Origin: CAZAPG01 sp964486935
Lineage (GTDB): Bacteria; Chloroflexota; Anaerolineae; 4572-78; J111
Direction: 5' to 3'
Length of the DNA stretch: 64,000 nt
Assembly (NCBI GenBank): GCA_964486935.1
Contig: CAZAPG010000029.1
Location: 20,876 to 84,875, forward strand
Shown: positions 31,252 through 39,370 of the stretch, one piece after another
Layout: each line of letters opens with the position of its first letter
Position numbering within the stretch: position 1 is the first letter of the stretch
Program-made: the position numbers and the translations under genes
The notes under the pieces: model-generated
What the model was told of the DNA's origin: nothing
Databases searched by the model: none
The model's input: only the letters and a program-made list of their open reading frames with translations

Positions 31252-32958
31252 CTATCCCCGGCCCTTGTAGCTGCGCAAGATGGAACCGCCAATAAATTCG
31301 CGCAAAATAGAGTTATCGGGCACAAAATCAGCGGGGCACGGTTCAAACCACTGCAAAAACGAGAGCAATCGCTTGGCCTCCACGTGCTCCGGCTTGCCCG
31401 GCTCAATTTGCAGCAGCAGTGGCTCGGCCAAAGGCTTAATCACAGCCAATTCATACACCAGGGCCGAGTTAAACATAATATCCGCATTTTCCTGATAAGG
31501 GAAAATCCATTTGTGCTCGCCACGCCGAACCTTGGGCCAGCGGCTAATTGTATCTTTGGCGGTGTAACCCCGGTGCTGGGCATCGCGGATAATGCGCCGC
31601 AGTAGCCGGGTATCGGTAGTGGCAATGCGGTTGTGGCGGTCTAAATTTAGCTGGGTTAAGGATGACACGTAAATGCGAAATATTTTTTTGGGGGGAATGT
31701 AGGGCACCAAATCCGGGTTCATGCCGTGGATACCCTCCACAATAATCATATGTTCCTTAGAGATAGAAACCTGCTCGCCCTGCTCTCTCGCGCCGGTGTA
31801 GAAATTGTAGTGGGGCAGCGTTACGGTTTGGCCGCCCATTAGCCCCAGCAGCGCATTATTAAAAAGCTCCAAATCCTGAGCATACAGGCTTTCGTAGTCG
31901 TAATCGCCCTCTTCGTCTAAAGGGGTGTCGACCCGCTCGACCAAAAAATCATCCAGCCCCAGGGTAATAGGCCGAATCCCGTGCGCCATCAATTGAATAG
32001 CCAACCGCTTGCTAAAAGTTGTTTTGCCCGCCGATGAAGGGCCGGCAATCAAAACCAATTGCACCCTGTCTCGCACCGAGGCCAGCAGCGTGGCAATTTG
32101 GGCAATGCGTTGCTCTTGCAGCGCCTCTGATACCAGCACGGCTTGCAGCAGGTTGCCGTTGGTAACTACCTCATTCAGCGTGCCCACGTCGTCAATGCCC
32201 AGTTTGACCATCCAATCGCGGTACTCGTTAAAAACGCCCACCAGCATGGGGTATTCCACAATCGGCTGCAACCGGTTGGGCAGGCTGGAGCGGGGATAAC
32301 GCAACACAAAGCCATCGGAGTAGGGGGCCAGGCTAAAATATTTTAAATAGCCGGTAGAGGGGGCTTTGTAGCCGTGCATGTAACCTTTGTAATTGTTAAT
32401 CGAGTACAGGGTGATGTAGGGTTTGCGACGCGCCTTGAGCAGGCGCAATTTGTCATCGGCCTTCCATTTGCCAAAGAGCGCCCTGGCTTCCTCCAGCGAA
32501 ACCCGCTCTTTGGCAATCGGCAGGTCGGCCTCAACCAGTTCTCGCATGCGGGCTTCAATTTGCTTGAGTTCATCCGGGCTAAAAGGCGGGCGGCCCTCAA
32601 CCTCGCAATAGAGCGCTCCAAAGTTAAGGCCGTATTCGATAATAATTTGGGCTTCGGGGAACAACTCGTGGGTAACGGCCACCAATAGCAGCGAGAGCGA
32701 GCGGCGGTACACCCGCATACCATCGCTATCGGCCAGGGTGAGTAGTTGCACCTCCAAATCTTTGTCGGCGTGGTAGGTCAACTCTCTAAGCTGGCCATTC
32801 ACCAGACAGGCCATTGGCGCCGGCTCTTCTGGAAAATTTCCGGCCTTAACAAACTGTTCTATGGTAAGATTGAGCGGCCCTTCCAGCACCCGGCCGTCGC
32901 TAAATTTTATCTGGGCGGTGGCGCGAGGCTGGGCGGGGCGGATAGGGGGTTGAGCCAT
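31252..32958 (-). CDS. TGS-domain/uridine-kinase-like nucleoside kinase
   Basis: A 568-residue soluble protein. Residues about 15-85 look like a TGS/ubiquitin-like domain, residues about 90-215 resemble the ThrRS-type second additional domain (YGLNFGALYCEVEGRPPFSPDELKQIEARM), and residues about 285-500 are a P-loop uridine kinase/phosphoribulokinase domain with GPSSAGKTTFSKRL and the Asp-bearing GLDDFLVER. This architecture occurs in bacterial proteins annotated as nucleoside kinases with an unproved substrate. It starts 2 bp after an M42 peptidase gene, as third gene of that operon. Confidence 0.85.
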   Translation of the reverse strand: MAQPPIRPAQPRATAQIKFSDGRVLEGPLNLTIEQFVKAGNFPEEPAPMACLVNGQLRELTYHADKDLEVQLLTLADSDGMRVYRRSLSLLLVAVTHELFPEAQIIIEYGLNFGALYCEVEGRPPFSPDELKQIEARMRELVEADLPIAKERVSLEEARALFGKWKADDKLRLLKARRKPYITLYSINNYKGYMHGYKAPSTGYLKYFSLAPYSDGFVLRYPRSSLPNRLQPIVEYPMLVGVFNEYRDWMVKLGIDDVGTLNEVVTNGNLLQAVLVSEALQEQRIAQIATLLASVRDRVQLVLIAGPSSAGKTTFSKRLAIQLMAHGIRPITLGLDDFLVERVDTPLDEEGDYDYESLYAQDLELFNNALLGLMGGQTVTLPHYNFYTGAREQGEQVSISKEHMIIVEGIHGMNPDLVPYIPPKKIFRIYVSSLTQLNLDRHNRIATTDTRLLRRIIRDAQHRGYTAKDTISRWPKVRRGEHKWIFPYQENADIMFNSALVYELAVIKPLAEPLLLQIEPGKPEHVEAKRLLSFLQWFEPCPADFVPDNSILREFIGGSILRSYKGRG

Positions 32959-32960
32959 TT

Positions 32961-33962
32961 TTATTCCAATTTTGCGAGGCCGGCCAGCATTGCCAGCAGC
33001 AGTTTAACCGCATTTTGCGTGTCGCTGTAACTGACCATTTCCGACGGGGTGTGAACGTAGCGGCACGGAATTGAGAGCGCCCCGGCGGCGCTGCCCTCGT
33101 GGGCCAGTTGCATGGCGCGGGCATCGGTAGTGCCAAAGATGAGAACTTCCATTTGGTAGGGAATTTTATGGGCAGCAGCGGTGTCTACCATCCACTGCTT
33201 CAGGCCGGCGTGGGCCAGCATGCCCCGGTCCATTACTTTTATGGCCGGGCCGTTGCCCAGTTTAACATCAAAATGTTTGCGCTCCGGAATATCGCCGCTG
33301 TCGGTCACATCTATGGCTATTGACACATCGGGGTGAACTTTGTAGGCGGCGGTGGTAGCGCCGCGCAGGCCCACCTCTTCCTGCACGGTAAAAACAAAGT
33401 GAACCTGGTGCGGCGTTTTTTTCAGTTGCTTGAGCGTTTCAATAAGGACGGCGCAGCCAATGCGGTCGTCCATGCTTTTGGCCAGCAGCGTGTCGCCCAA
33501 ATCTACAAAGGGACGCTCAAAAGCGGCCACATCGCCTACGCGCACCGGCACATCTTTTTGGCTCTTGGCCCCAAAATCAAGGTACAGATTGCGGTGGGCG
33601 TGGTCGGGCCGGTCGTGCAGCAGCCAGTTTTCAACGTTAATCACCCCCAGCGCGCCGTTGGTAAACAGGGCGCGGTTGCCCACCATTGTTTCCGGCTGAA
33701 CCCCGCCCAGGGTGGTAAAGCGGGCAAAGCCCTTATCATTGATGTGAGAAACCATCAGGCCAATCTCGTCCATGTGCGCCGCCAGCATAATTTTTATACC
33801 CTGGCCCGACCCGTTTTTGACGGCATGTAAATTACCCAACGGGTCAATTTCAACCGAGTCGGCGTGGGGGGATACTTCTGCTTTGATGATATCGCGGACG
33901 GCTTGCTCGTAGCCCGGCGGGCCGTAGGCTTCGGTCAGTTGTTTGATAAGCTCTTTCACCAT
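32961..33962 (-). CDS. M42-family metallo-aminopeptidase
   Basis: A 333-residue M42 peptidase (TET/glutamyl aminopeptidase family), cytoplasmic and usually a dodecamer that trims short peptides. The metal and catalytic residues are in place: LAAHMDEIG (His, Asp), DDRIGCAVL (bridging Asp), FTVQEEVGLRGA (Glu-Glu pair), AIDVTDSGD (Asp) and RYVHTPSEMV (His). A GGAG lies 4-5 bases before the ATG. A second M42 gene lies just upstream, and the two differ in the third metal ligand region, so they are diverged paralogues that may have different specificities. Confidence 0.92.
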   Translation of the reverse strand: MVKELIKQLTEAYGPPGYEQAVRDIIKAEVSPHADSVEIDPLGNLHAVKNGSGQGIKIMLAAHMDEIGLMVSHINDKGFARFTTLGGVQPETMVGNRALFTNGALGVINVENWLLHDRPDHAHRNLYLDFGAKSQKDVPVRVGDVAAFERPFVDLGDTLLAKSMDDRIGCAVLIETLKQLKKTPHQVHFVFTVQEEVGLRGATTAAYKVHPDVSIAIDVTDSGDIPERKHFDVKLGNGPAIKVMDRGMLAHAGLKQWMVDTAAAHKIPYQMEVLIFGTTDARAMQLAHEGSAAGALSIPCRYVHTPSEMVSYSDTQNAVKLLLAMLAGLAKLE

Positions 33963-34024
33963 TGTCTCCAGGATTTGATAGGATAAGATTGAGAATTTGT
34001 ATATTCAAGTATTTCAGCTATTGT

Positions 34025-35080
34025 TTACCACTTTTGCGCCGGCAGGCGGTTGAGCGTAGCCTGCATCAGCCTGACGGTGTTCCAAAAATCTACCAAATCC
34101 ATCACCGCGGCCGGCGAGTGGATATAGCGGGCCGGCACGCTCACCGCCGCCGAGGGCACGCCTTCGCGGGCCAGGTGAACAGCGCCGGCATCGGTGCCGC
34201 CAACGCCGGGGCGTTTGTACTGGTAAGGTATCTTTTCGGCGCTGGCCGTCTCGATCAGCAGGTCGACCAGCCGCCGGTCGGCAATAAATGAGCGGTCCAT
34301 CACGGTAATGGCCGGTCCATCGCCCAGCCGGGGGTAGCCTTCGTCGGCCTCCTCGTCCATACGGGGCAAATCGTCGGCGGCGGTACATTCAAGCACAAAG
34401 GCCAGGTTGGGGTTGGTGGCGTAGGCGGCCACGCGCGCGCCGCGCAGCCCAATTTCTTCCTGCACGGTGAATACGGCCAGCAAGTCCACCGGATAGTCTC
34501 CCCGGAGCAGTTCCAGCAAAATAGCGCAACCCACCCGGTTATCGAGCGCCTTGCCTTTGACCAGGCCGCGCTCTTTACGGTTTTTGGGTTGACCCCCCAA
34601 ATAGCCAAATTTGGTAGCAAAGGTAGCAAAATCGCCGGCGCTGACCTTGCCGTTAGCGCTGCCGCCGGCCCCAATGTCAATATACATCGAGTCGATACTG
34701 CCGACCGTGTTTGTCTCGCCAGACCCCAGCAGGTGGATGGGTTTTAGCCCGATGACGCCCGGAACCTGCTCTTTGCCCACCACTACGGCTTTGCCCAACA
34801 GCACCCGCCGGTCGAAACCGCCGACGGTTTTGAATTTCAACAGGCCGTTGCTTTTGACTTCGGAAATCATAAAGCCAACTTCGTCCATGTGGGCGGTGAC
34901 CATAACCCGCAGCGGCGCGCCCGGCGTTTTAACCCGCGCCCGGCGAGTCACAAACAGGTTGCCCATGGGGTCAATGCGCCACTCATCGGCGTGGGGCTTG
35001 CTGGCCTCGACAACAATTTTTCTAACGTCATCCTCAACACTGGATACGCCAAAGGCGTTTGAAAGTTGTTCTAAATGCAT
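34025..35080 (-). CDS. M42-family metallo-aminopeptidase
   Basis: A 351-residue paralogue of the downstream gene. Motifs are VTAHMDEVGFMIS, LDNRVGCAILLELL, FTVQEEIGLRGARVAAY, VLECTAADD (Glu where the neighbour has Asp, a known alternative in this family) and RYIHSPAAVM. The start is ATG 35080; a GTG two codons earlier is possible, and neither has a good ribosome site. It is the first gene of the M42-M42-nucleoside kinase operon, with a 62-bp gap before the next peptidase. Confidence 0.92.
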   Translation of the reverse strand: MHLEQLSNAFGVSSVEDDVRKIVVEASKPHADEWRIDPMGNLFVTRRARVKTPGAPLRVMVTAHMDEVGFMISEVKSNGLLKFKTVGGFDRRVLLGKAVVVGKEQVPGVIGLKPIHLLGSGETNTVGSIDSMYIDIGAGGSANGKVSAGDFATFATKFGYLGGQPKNRKERGLVKGKALDNRVGCAILLELLRGDYPVDLLAVFTVQEEIGLRGARVAAYATNPNLAFVLECTAADDLPRMDEEADEGYPRLGDGPAITVMDRSFIADRRLVDLLIETASAEKIPYQYKRPGVGGTDAGAVHLAREGVPSAAVSVPARYIHSPAAVMDLVDFWNTVRLMQATLNRLPAQKW

Positions 35081-35153
35081 ATTCACTACTCAACTATTAA
35101 AAGTTTAGGACTCGTCTGCAAATAACTTCGTGATTTTTAATGGGTAATTGGAT

Positions 35154-35183
35154 ATTGGTAATTACCACTTACTAATTACCAAT
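35154..35183. repeat. A/T-rich inverted repeat
   Basis: ATTGGTAATTA (35154-35164) and TAATTACCAAT (35173-35183) are perfect 11-bp complements with an 8-base loop. The same TTGGTAATTGG wording occurs inside the glycosyltransferase gene at 11226-11260. Confidence 0.6.
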
Positions 35184-35192
35184 TATAATGAG

Positions 35193-35245
35193 GCGCAAAG
35201 ATGCAGAGGTTTTTCATTTTTCTCAGCGCTTCAGCGTTTTTGCGC
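35193..35245. repeat. GCGCAAA-ended repeat
   Basis: GCGCAAA (35193-35199) and TTTGCGC (35239-35245) bound an A/T-rich core with GATGCAGAGG and CTTCAGCG. Wording resembles the inverted repeat at 9768-9864 (GGCGCAGAGATTCGC). Probably a related short non-coding repeat. Confidence 0.4.
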
Positions 35246-35286
35246 AATAAAACATTTGCTCAACATCTTGTTAGCCCCTACAACGT

Positions 35287-35739
35287 TTAGGAATTTCCGG
35301 CCAGTTCTAATTTCAGCCGCAGATTGCCAATGCCAATCACATCGCCCTCGGTTAGCGAGGCCGGTTTTGAGAGCGGCAATTCATTCAGCAACGTGCCGTT
35401 GCGGCTGCTCAAATCCTCCAGCCACCAGATACCGTTTTCCTGCCGAATACGGGCATGGTGGCCGGAGGCGGCGGCATCGTTAACAATGATGGTATTTTGC
35501 GCGCCGCGGCCCAGCAGGGTAACGGGTTGCAGGGGCAGGGTTTGTCCCACCCCCAGGGCCGAATCGCCATTAGAAGCCACTACCCGCAAACGATAGCGAG
35601 TTTGTGGGCGGGGAACGCCAGCCCCGGACACCTGCCTTAAATCTTTCCAGATAATATAAAAGGCAACGCCTAAAAAAGTGTATAAAACCACAGTTGCCAG
35701 CAAACGCAACCCAAACAGAATCCACTCTAAACCGGGCAT
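35287..35739 (-). CDS. FhaB-like membrane FHA-domain protein
   Basis: A 150-residue protein with one N-terminal transmembrane helix (about 5-28, FGLRLLATVVLYTFLGVAFYI) and a C-terminal FHA domain (about 65-148). The phosphothreonine-binding residues are visible: LLGRGAQNTIIVND, SGHHARI and LEDLSSRNGTLLN. FhaB-type proteins recruit Thr-phosphorylated partners during cell-wall growth or division. A cytosolic FHA protein gene lies 9 bp upstream, the usual FhaA/FhaB pairing, but the PknB, PP2C and RodA/FtsW genes that normally accompany them are absent here. Confidence 0.85.
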   Translation of the reverse strand: MPGLEWILFGLRLLATVVLYTFLGVAFYIIWKDLRQVSGAGVPRPQTRYRLRVVASNGDSALGVGQTLPLQPVTLLGRGAQNTIIVNDAAASGHHARIRQENGIWWLEDLSSRNGTLLNELPLSKPASLTEGDVIGIGNLRLKLELAGNS

Positions 35740-35748
35740 GTCGCTGTC

Positions 35749-36132
35749 TTAGCCGTCTAGCTCAACGGTCAACTCAATTTTGCCTATTCGGAGCACATCT
35801 CCGGCAGACAGAGGGTGCTGCTGAACCGGGCCGTTGGCCGGTGCTGCGGGCGGATACAGGTAGTAGCGACCTTCGCGCCAACGTAACTGGGCGTGGTGGG
35901 GCATCACCGACGCATCGCCCAGAACAACATCGTTATCGGGGGCGCGGCCAATGTTGATGACCGGCTGCCCCAACCGAATGGACCACCGGCCCAATTTTAA
36001 TATCCAGCGTTGCGCTGCCTGCGGCGCAGTTACAATCAGCGCCTCTTTGGTTTTGGTTCGGTTGCGAGCGCCATTAAACGCGCCTTCGATAATTTGTTGG
36101 GCAAGCGACTCTAGTTTGTCTAATCGACTCAT
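35749..36132 (-). CDS. FhaA-like FHA-domain protein, shortened
   Basis: A 127-residue protein. The N-terminus MSRLDKLESLAQQIIEGAFN recalls the start of the FhaA DUF3662 domain, which is otherwise almost entirely missing. The rest is an FHA domain with VINIGRAPDNDVVLGD and MPHHAQLRW; the usual Ser-x-x-His is Met-Pro-His-His, and the later S/T-x-N-G is AANGP, so phosphothreonine binding may be altered. An ATG at 36141 lies inside the -10 box, so the ATG at 36132, seven bases after that box, is chosen; the mRNA would be leaderless. The FhaB-like gene follows. Confidence 0.75.
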   Translation of the reverse strand: MSRLDKLESLAQQIIEGAFNGARNRTKTKEALIVTAPQAAQRWILKLGRWSIRLGQPVINIGRAPDNDVVLGDASVMPHHAQLRWREGRYYLYPPAAPANGPVQQHPLSAGDVLRIGKIELTVELDG

Positions 36133-36139
36133 ATCTTGC

Positions 36140-36145
36140 ATTATA
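36140..36145 (-). promoter_or_regulatory. -10 box of the FHA pair, predicted leaderless
   Basis: TATAAT on the minus strand (36145-36140) is followed by GCAAGAT and then ATG 36132, which puts the predicted start at the A of the codon. The -35 match is weak (TTGTAA at 15 bp). No Shine-Dalgarno is present. Confidence 0.5.
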
Positions 36146-36186
36146 GCCTATGCGGAAAGATTACAAAAAGCGGGAACAGTAAATTG

Positions 36187-36288
36187 GGGTCTGTCCCAAA
36201 TTTTGGGAACAGACAGGAGGGCGGGGGTATCCCCCCGAATCCCCCCTTGTCGAAGGTGCCCCAAATTCCAAAAATTTGGAACGCACCC
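36187..36288 (+). mobile_element. MITE-like element, copy 3 (102 bp)
   Basis: Ends are GGGTCTGTCCCAAATTTTGG (A-end) and, reverse-complemented, GGGTGCGTTCCAAATTTTTG (B-end). Each end can form its own hairpin, and GGGGGTATCCCCC forms a third in the core. Perfect 8-bp direct repeats GTAAATTG (36179-36186 and 36289-36296) flank it. The copy separates the FHA pair from the TIR gene. Confidence 0.85.
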
Positions 36289-36315
36289 GTAAATTGGGTT
36301 AATCGGACAATTATC

Positions 36316-36324
36316 TGATATAAT
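36316..36324 (+). promoter_or_regulatory. Extended -10 promoter of the TIR-WD40 gene
   Basis: TGATATAAT is a perfect extended -10 (TATAAT at 36319-36324). It lies 28 bp beyond the MITE end. The best -35 match, TTGGGT at 36294, is in the target duplication and its neighbour, with a 19-bp spacer. Confidence 0.5.
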
Positions 36325-36362
36325 GGCTTTCATTTCCGGCAAAATGGCGTAAGAGGCAAGAA

Positions 36363-39329
36363 ATGGTCGATGTTTTTATCTCGTACTCTCGTAAAGATAA
36401 GGATTTTGTGCAGAAATTACACGAAGCCCTGCTTGAGCACGGGCGTAAGGTGTGGGTAGATTGGGAAGACATTCCCCTGGCCGTAGATTGGCGCGCCGAA
36501 ATACGCCAGGGCATTGAAACCGCCCATGCCATCGCCTTTATTATTAGCCCCGATTTTCTCAACTCAATTGAATGCAGCATCGAGTTAGAGCTGGCCGAAG
36601 AATTCAGCAAGCGGTTAATTCCTGTTTTCCACCGAGAGGTTGAAGTTGATCTGGTTCCGCCCTCGCTCAGGGCGCTCAACTGGATATATTTTCGTGAAAA
36701 CGATGACTTTGCAAAATCGTTACAGGGTTTTAATTCAACTATAGATACCGACCCCGACTGGATTAAGGCTCACACCCGGCTAACCCAACGCGCCCTGGAG
36801 TGGGAGTCAAAAGCGCACAAAGACAGCCTGCTTCTGCGTGGCGATGACCTGACCGAAGCCGAACAGATGCTCAGCCAAACCAAAAAAGAGCCAAAATTGA
36901 GCGAGGCGGTCGGTCAATACGTTATCGCCAGCCGCAAAAGCGCCACCCATCGCCAGCGAAATACCCTGTTAGCTGTAACTATTGGCCTGGTTGTTGCCGT
37001 TATTCTGGCTATTGTAGCGGTTTACAACTACTTTGTGGCCGAGCAAGAGCGCGCCCTGGCCTTTTCCCGCGAGCTGACGGCCTCTGCCCAAACCAATCTG
37101 ATGGTAGACCCGGAACTGAGCACGCTGTTAGCTTTGCAAGCCCTTGATATTAGCCAGACTCCGGCGGCGCAAACCCTGCTGGGGCAAAGCGCACAGGCAC
37201 TAAATACTAAAATGCTGCTGGCCGGCCACACAAATGACATTTATCCGGTGGCCTTTAGCCCGGATGGTTCCCGGTTGCTAACCTTTAGTTTGGATGGCAC
37301 AGCTAGGGTTTGGGATGCCGCCTCTGGCAACGAGTTACAGACTATCACCTATCAAAATTCTTCCTGGGAGGCCGCTTTTAGCCCCAACGCTGCCCTGCTG
37401 GCTATTGTTGTTGCCGGCGACAACCAGGATGAAATCGAGGTGTGGGATGTTGCCTCCGGCGAAGTGTTGCTAACCATTCCACTTGACGCATTCGTAAATA
37501 ATGTGGTTTTCAGTTCCGATAATACTCAACTGGCCGCCGCTACCGGCCAATTCATTACCATCTTCAATCTGCCCTCTGGCGAGGAGGCGCTAACCATTCC
37601 GCTTGGCGCCGAGCAAATTGCCTTTAGCCCGGATAATGCCGCCATCGCCACCACGTTTGAGCAAACCCTGACCTTGAGCAACGCCAACAACGGCCAGGAA
37701 CTATTAAACATTTCTGCGGCCAGCCTTAAAGGAACCAATAAAATTGTCTTTAGCCCCAATGGGCAACAGTTGGCTACCGCCAACGCCGACAGCAAGACCC
37801 GGCTTTGGGACGTTGAAACCGGCGACAATATATTAACCTTAATCGGCCATACCGCCGGCTGGGTCAATGATGTTGCCTTCAGTTCCGACGGAAATTTTTT
37901 AGCCACTGCCGGTGATGACCGAACCGTGCGCGTGTGGGATGCCCACAGCGGCAACCAGCTCTTTACCTTTTTGGGACATGCCGACCGGGCCATAAGCGTG
38001 GCCTTTAGCCCGGATGGCGCGCAGTTGTTAAGCGGCAGCGAGGATGACACGGCCAGGTTGTGGCAAACGAGTCGAGATATTCTGTCTGGCCATATCGACT
38101 GGGTAGACTGGGCCGCCTACAACGCCACCGGCGCCCGCCTGCTCACCGGCAGCCTTGATGGCACCGCCAAACTTTGGGACACCTCCACCGGCAAATCGCT
38201 CCTTACCCTGCCCAATGTTTACTACGATTTCAGCCCGGATGGCGCGCAGTTGGCCTTTTTTAACGAGGATGGCGTCCTGGAGATACGAGATACTGCCACC
38301 GGCAAACTCCTGTTCACGCTTGACTCCGACCCGTTTGTAGCCTTCAGCCCCGATAACAGCCGGTTGGCAACAGCCCTTTTTGATGCTGAAAACCTGCAAG
38401 GTGAAATATCTGTTTTAGAGGCTGCCTCCGGCGACACGCTGCTCACCATCCCTTATGATAAACCGGTTTCATTCATCGACTTCAGCCCCGATGGTAACGG
38501 TTTATTCGCCATTAGCGTTGATGACCAATCCCTAACCAGCGAGATTGTTCTGTGGGATGCCACCGCTGGCCGGGCGCTGCTAACCATTCCCTATCCCCAG
38601 CAGCTTACCTGGGCCAGCTTTAATAGCGCTGGAACCCGCCTGGGCGCGGCAGACATCAGCTTTTTTGATGAAGAAACCTCCTTTCGAGAAGCTGCGGTTT
38701 GGGATGCCGCTTCCGGCCAATTGGTGTTTACCCTGCCCTTTGACGCCGTCAACAGCATCACCTACAACCGAGACCAAACGCGAGCCGCCTCAGTTCACAA
38801 CAATACTCTTCAGGTATGGGATGTGGAATCGGGGCAGGTATTATTTAAGCTACCCGACCAAACCATGGTCGAGCGCGACCGGCTGATGCTCAGCCCCAGT
38901 GGCCAATATCTGGCCATGACCAATAACAACGCTACCTTGTTGCGGGTTTGGCAGGTTGACACTCAACAAATGGTCATGAGCTACCAGCACCCCGGCCAGA
39001 TTAACGATATTGATTTTGACCGAGACAACACCCGGCTGGCCGCAGGCACGCACGACCGGCTGGCGATTGTGTGGGACATCCAAACGGGCCAGGAACTACT
39101 CAGACTCTCCGGCCATACCAATGGTATTCTGTTTATTCGCTTCAGCCCCGATGGTCGCCAGTTAGTTACCACCAGCCAGGATGGTACCGCCCGCCTGAAC
39201 CTGTTGAACCCGGACGAATTACAGCAAACCGCCCTCTCCCGCTTGAGCCGCTGGTGGACCTCGGAAGAATGCCAGCAATACCTGCGCCGGGATGAATGTC
39301 CGCCGGATTTGCGCCCGCGGGCGCAATAG
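36363..39329 (+). CDS. TIR-domain membrane protein with WD40 propellers
   Basis: A 988-residue protein. Residues 1-125 are a TIR domain (VDVFISYSRKDKDFVQKLHEALLEHG, WVDWEDIP, GIETAHAIAFIISPDFLNSIECSIELELA), with the Glu after S-x-x-C that is catalytic in TIR NADases. A helical linker (130-195) and one transmembrane helix (about 200-222) follow. About 16 WD40 repeats fill residues 280-970, many ending in VWD or LWD, enough for two propellers. Basic residues (RKSATHRQRN) just before the helix suggest TIR inside and WD40 outside the cell. The family is linked to signalling or defence, but no partner gene is adjacent. Ten of the repeats diverge from the GH...WD consensus. Confidence 0.88.
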   Translation: MVDVFISYSRKDKDFVQKLHEALLEHGRKVWVDWEDIPLAVDWRAEIRQGIETAHAIAFIISPDFLNSIECSIELELAEEFSKRLIPVFHREVEVDLVPPSLRALNWIYFRENDDFAKSLQGFNSTIDTDPDWIKAHTRLTQRALEWESKAHKDSLLLRGDDLTEAEQMLSQTKKEPKLSEAVGQYVIASRKSATHRQRNTLLAVTIGLVVAVILAIVAVYNYFVAEQERALAFSRELTASAQTNLMVDPELSTLLALQALDISQTPAAQTLLGQSAQALNTKMLLAGHTNDIYPVAFSPDGSRLLTFSLDGTARVWDAASGNELQTITYQNSSWEAAFSPNAALLAIVVAGDNQDEIEVWDVASGEVLLTIPLDAFVNNVVFSSDNTQLAAATGQFITIFNLPSGEEALTIPLGAEQIAFSPDNAAIATTFEQTLTLSNANNGQELLNISAASLKGTNKIVFSPNGQQLATANADSKTRLWDVETGDNILTLIGHTAGWVNDVAFSSDGNFLATAGDDRTVRVWDAHSGNQLFTFLGHADRAISVAFSPDGAQLLSGSEDDTARLWQTSRDILSGHIDWVDWAAYNATGARLLTGSLDGTAKLWDTSTGKSLLTLPNVYYDFSPDGAQLAFFNEDGVLEIRDTATGKLLFTLDSDPFVAFSPDNSRLATALFDAENLQGEISVLEAASGDTLLTIPYDKPVSFIDFSPDGNGLFAISVDDQSLTSEIVLWDATAGRALLTIPYPQQLTWASFNSAGTRLGAADISFFDEETSFREAAVWDAASGQLVFTLPFDAVNSITYNRDQTRAASVHNNTLQVWDVESGQVLFKLPDQTMVERDRLMLSPSGQYLAMTNNNATLLRVWQVDTQQMVMSYQHPGQINDIDFDRDNTRLAAGTHDRLAIVWDIQTGQELLRLSGHTNGILFIRFSPDGRQLVTTSQDGTARLNLLNPDELQQTALSRLSRWWTSEECQQYLRRDECPPDLRPRAQ

Positions 39330-39337
39330 AGCCGCAA

Positions 39338-39366
39338 TTGACAACTTACCCCACTTGCACTATAAC
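39338..39366 (+). promoter_or_regulatory. Strong promoter of trmFO, near-leaderless
   Basis: TTGACA (39338-39343, perfect) and TATAAC (39361-39366, 5 of 6) are exactly 17 bp apart. Only four bases separate the -10 from ATG 39371, and a second in-frame ATG is at 39377. The transcript must begin on or within a few bases of the start codon; no ribosome site exists. Confidence 0.75.
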
Positions 39367-39370
39367 TGTA

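Noticed and set aside
36363..39329. TIR-WD40 gene as part of a known defence island such as Thoeris or a STAND system
   Set aside because: No SLOG-domain partner, no NTPase module and no other defence gene lie nearby; flanking genes are an FHA pair and trmFO.
39296..39370. Longer TrmFO start inside the TIR-WD40 gene
   Set aside because: The promoter at 39338-39366 lies within that extension, and the FAD motif sits at the expected distance from 39371-39392.
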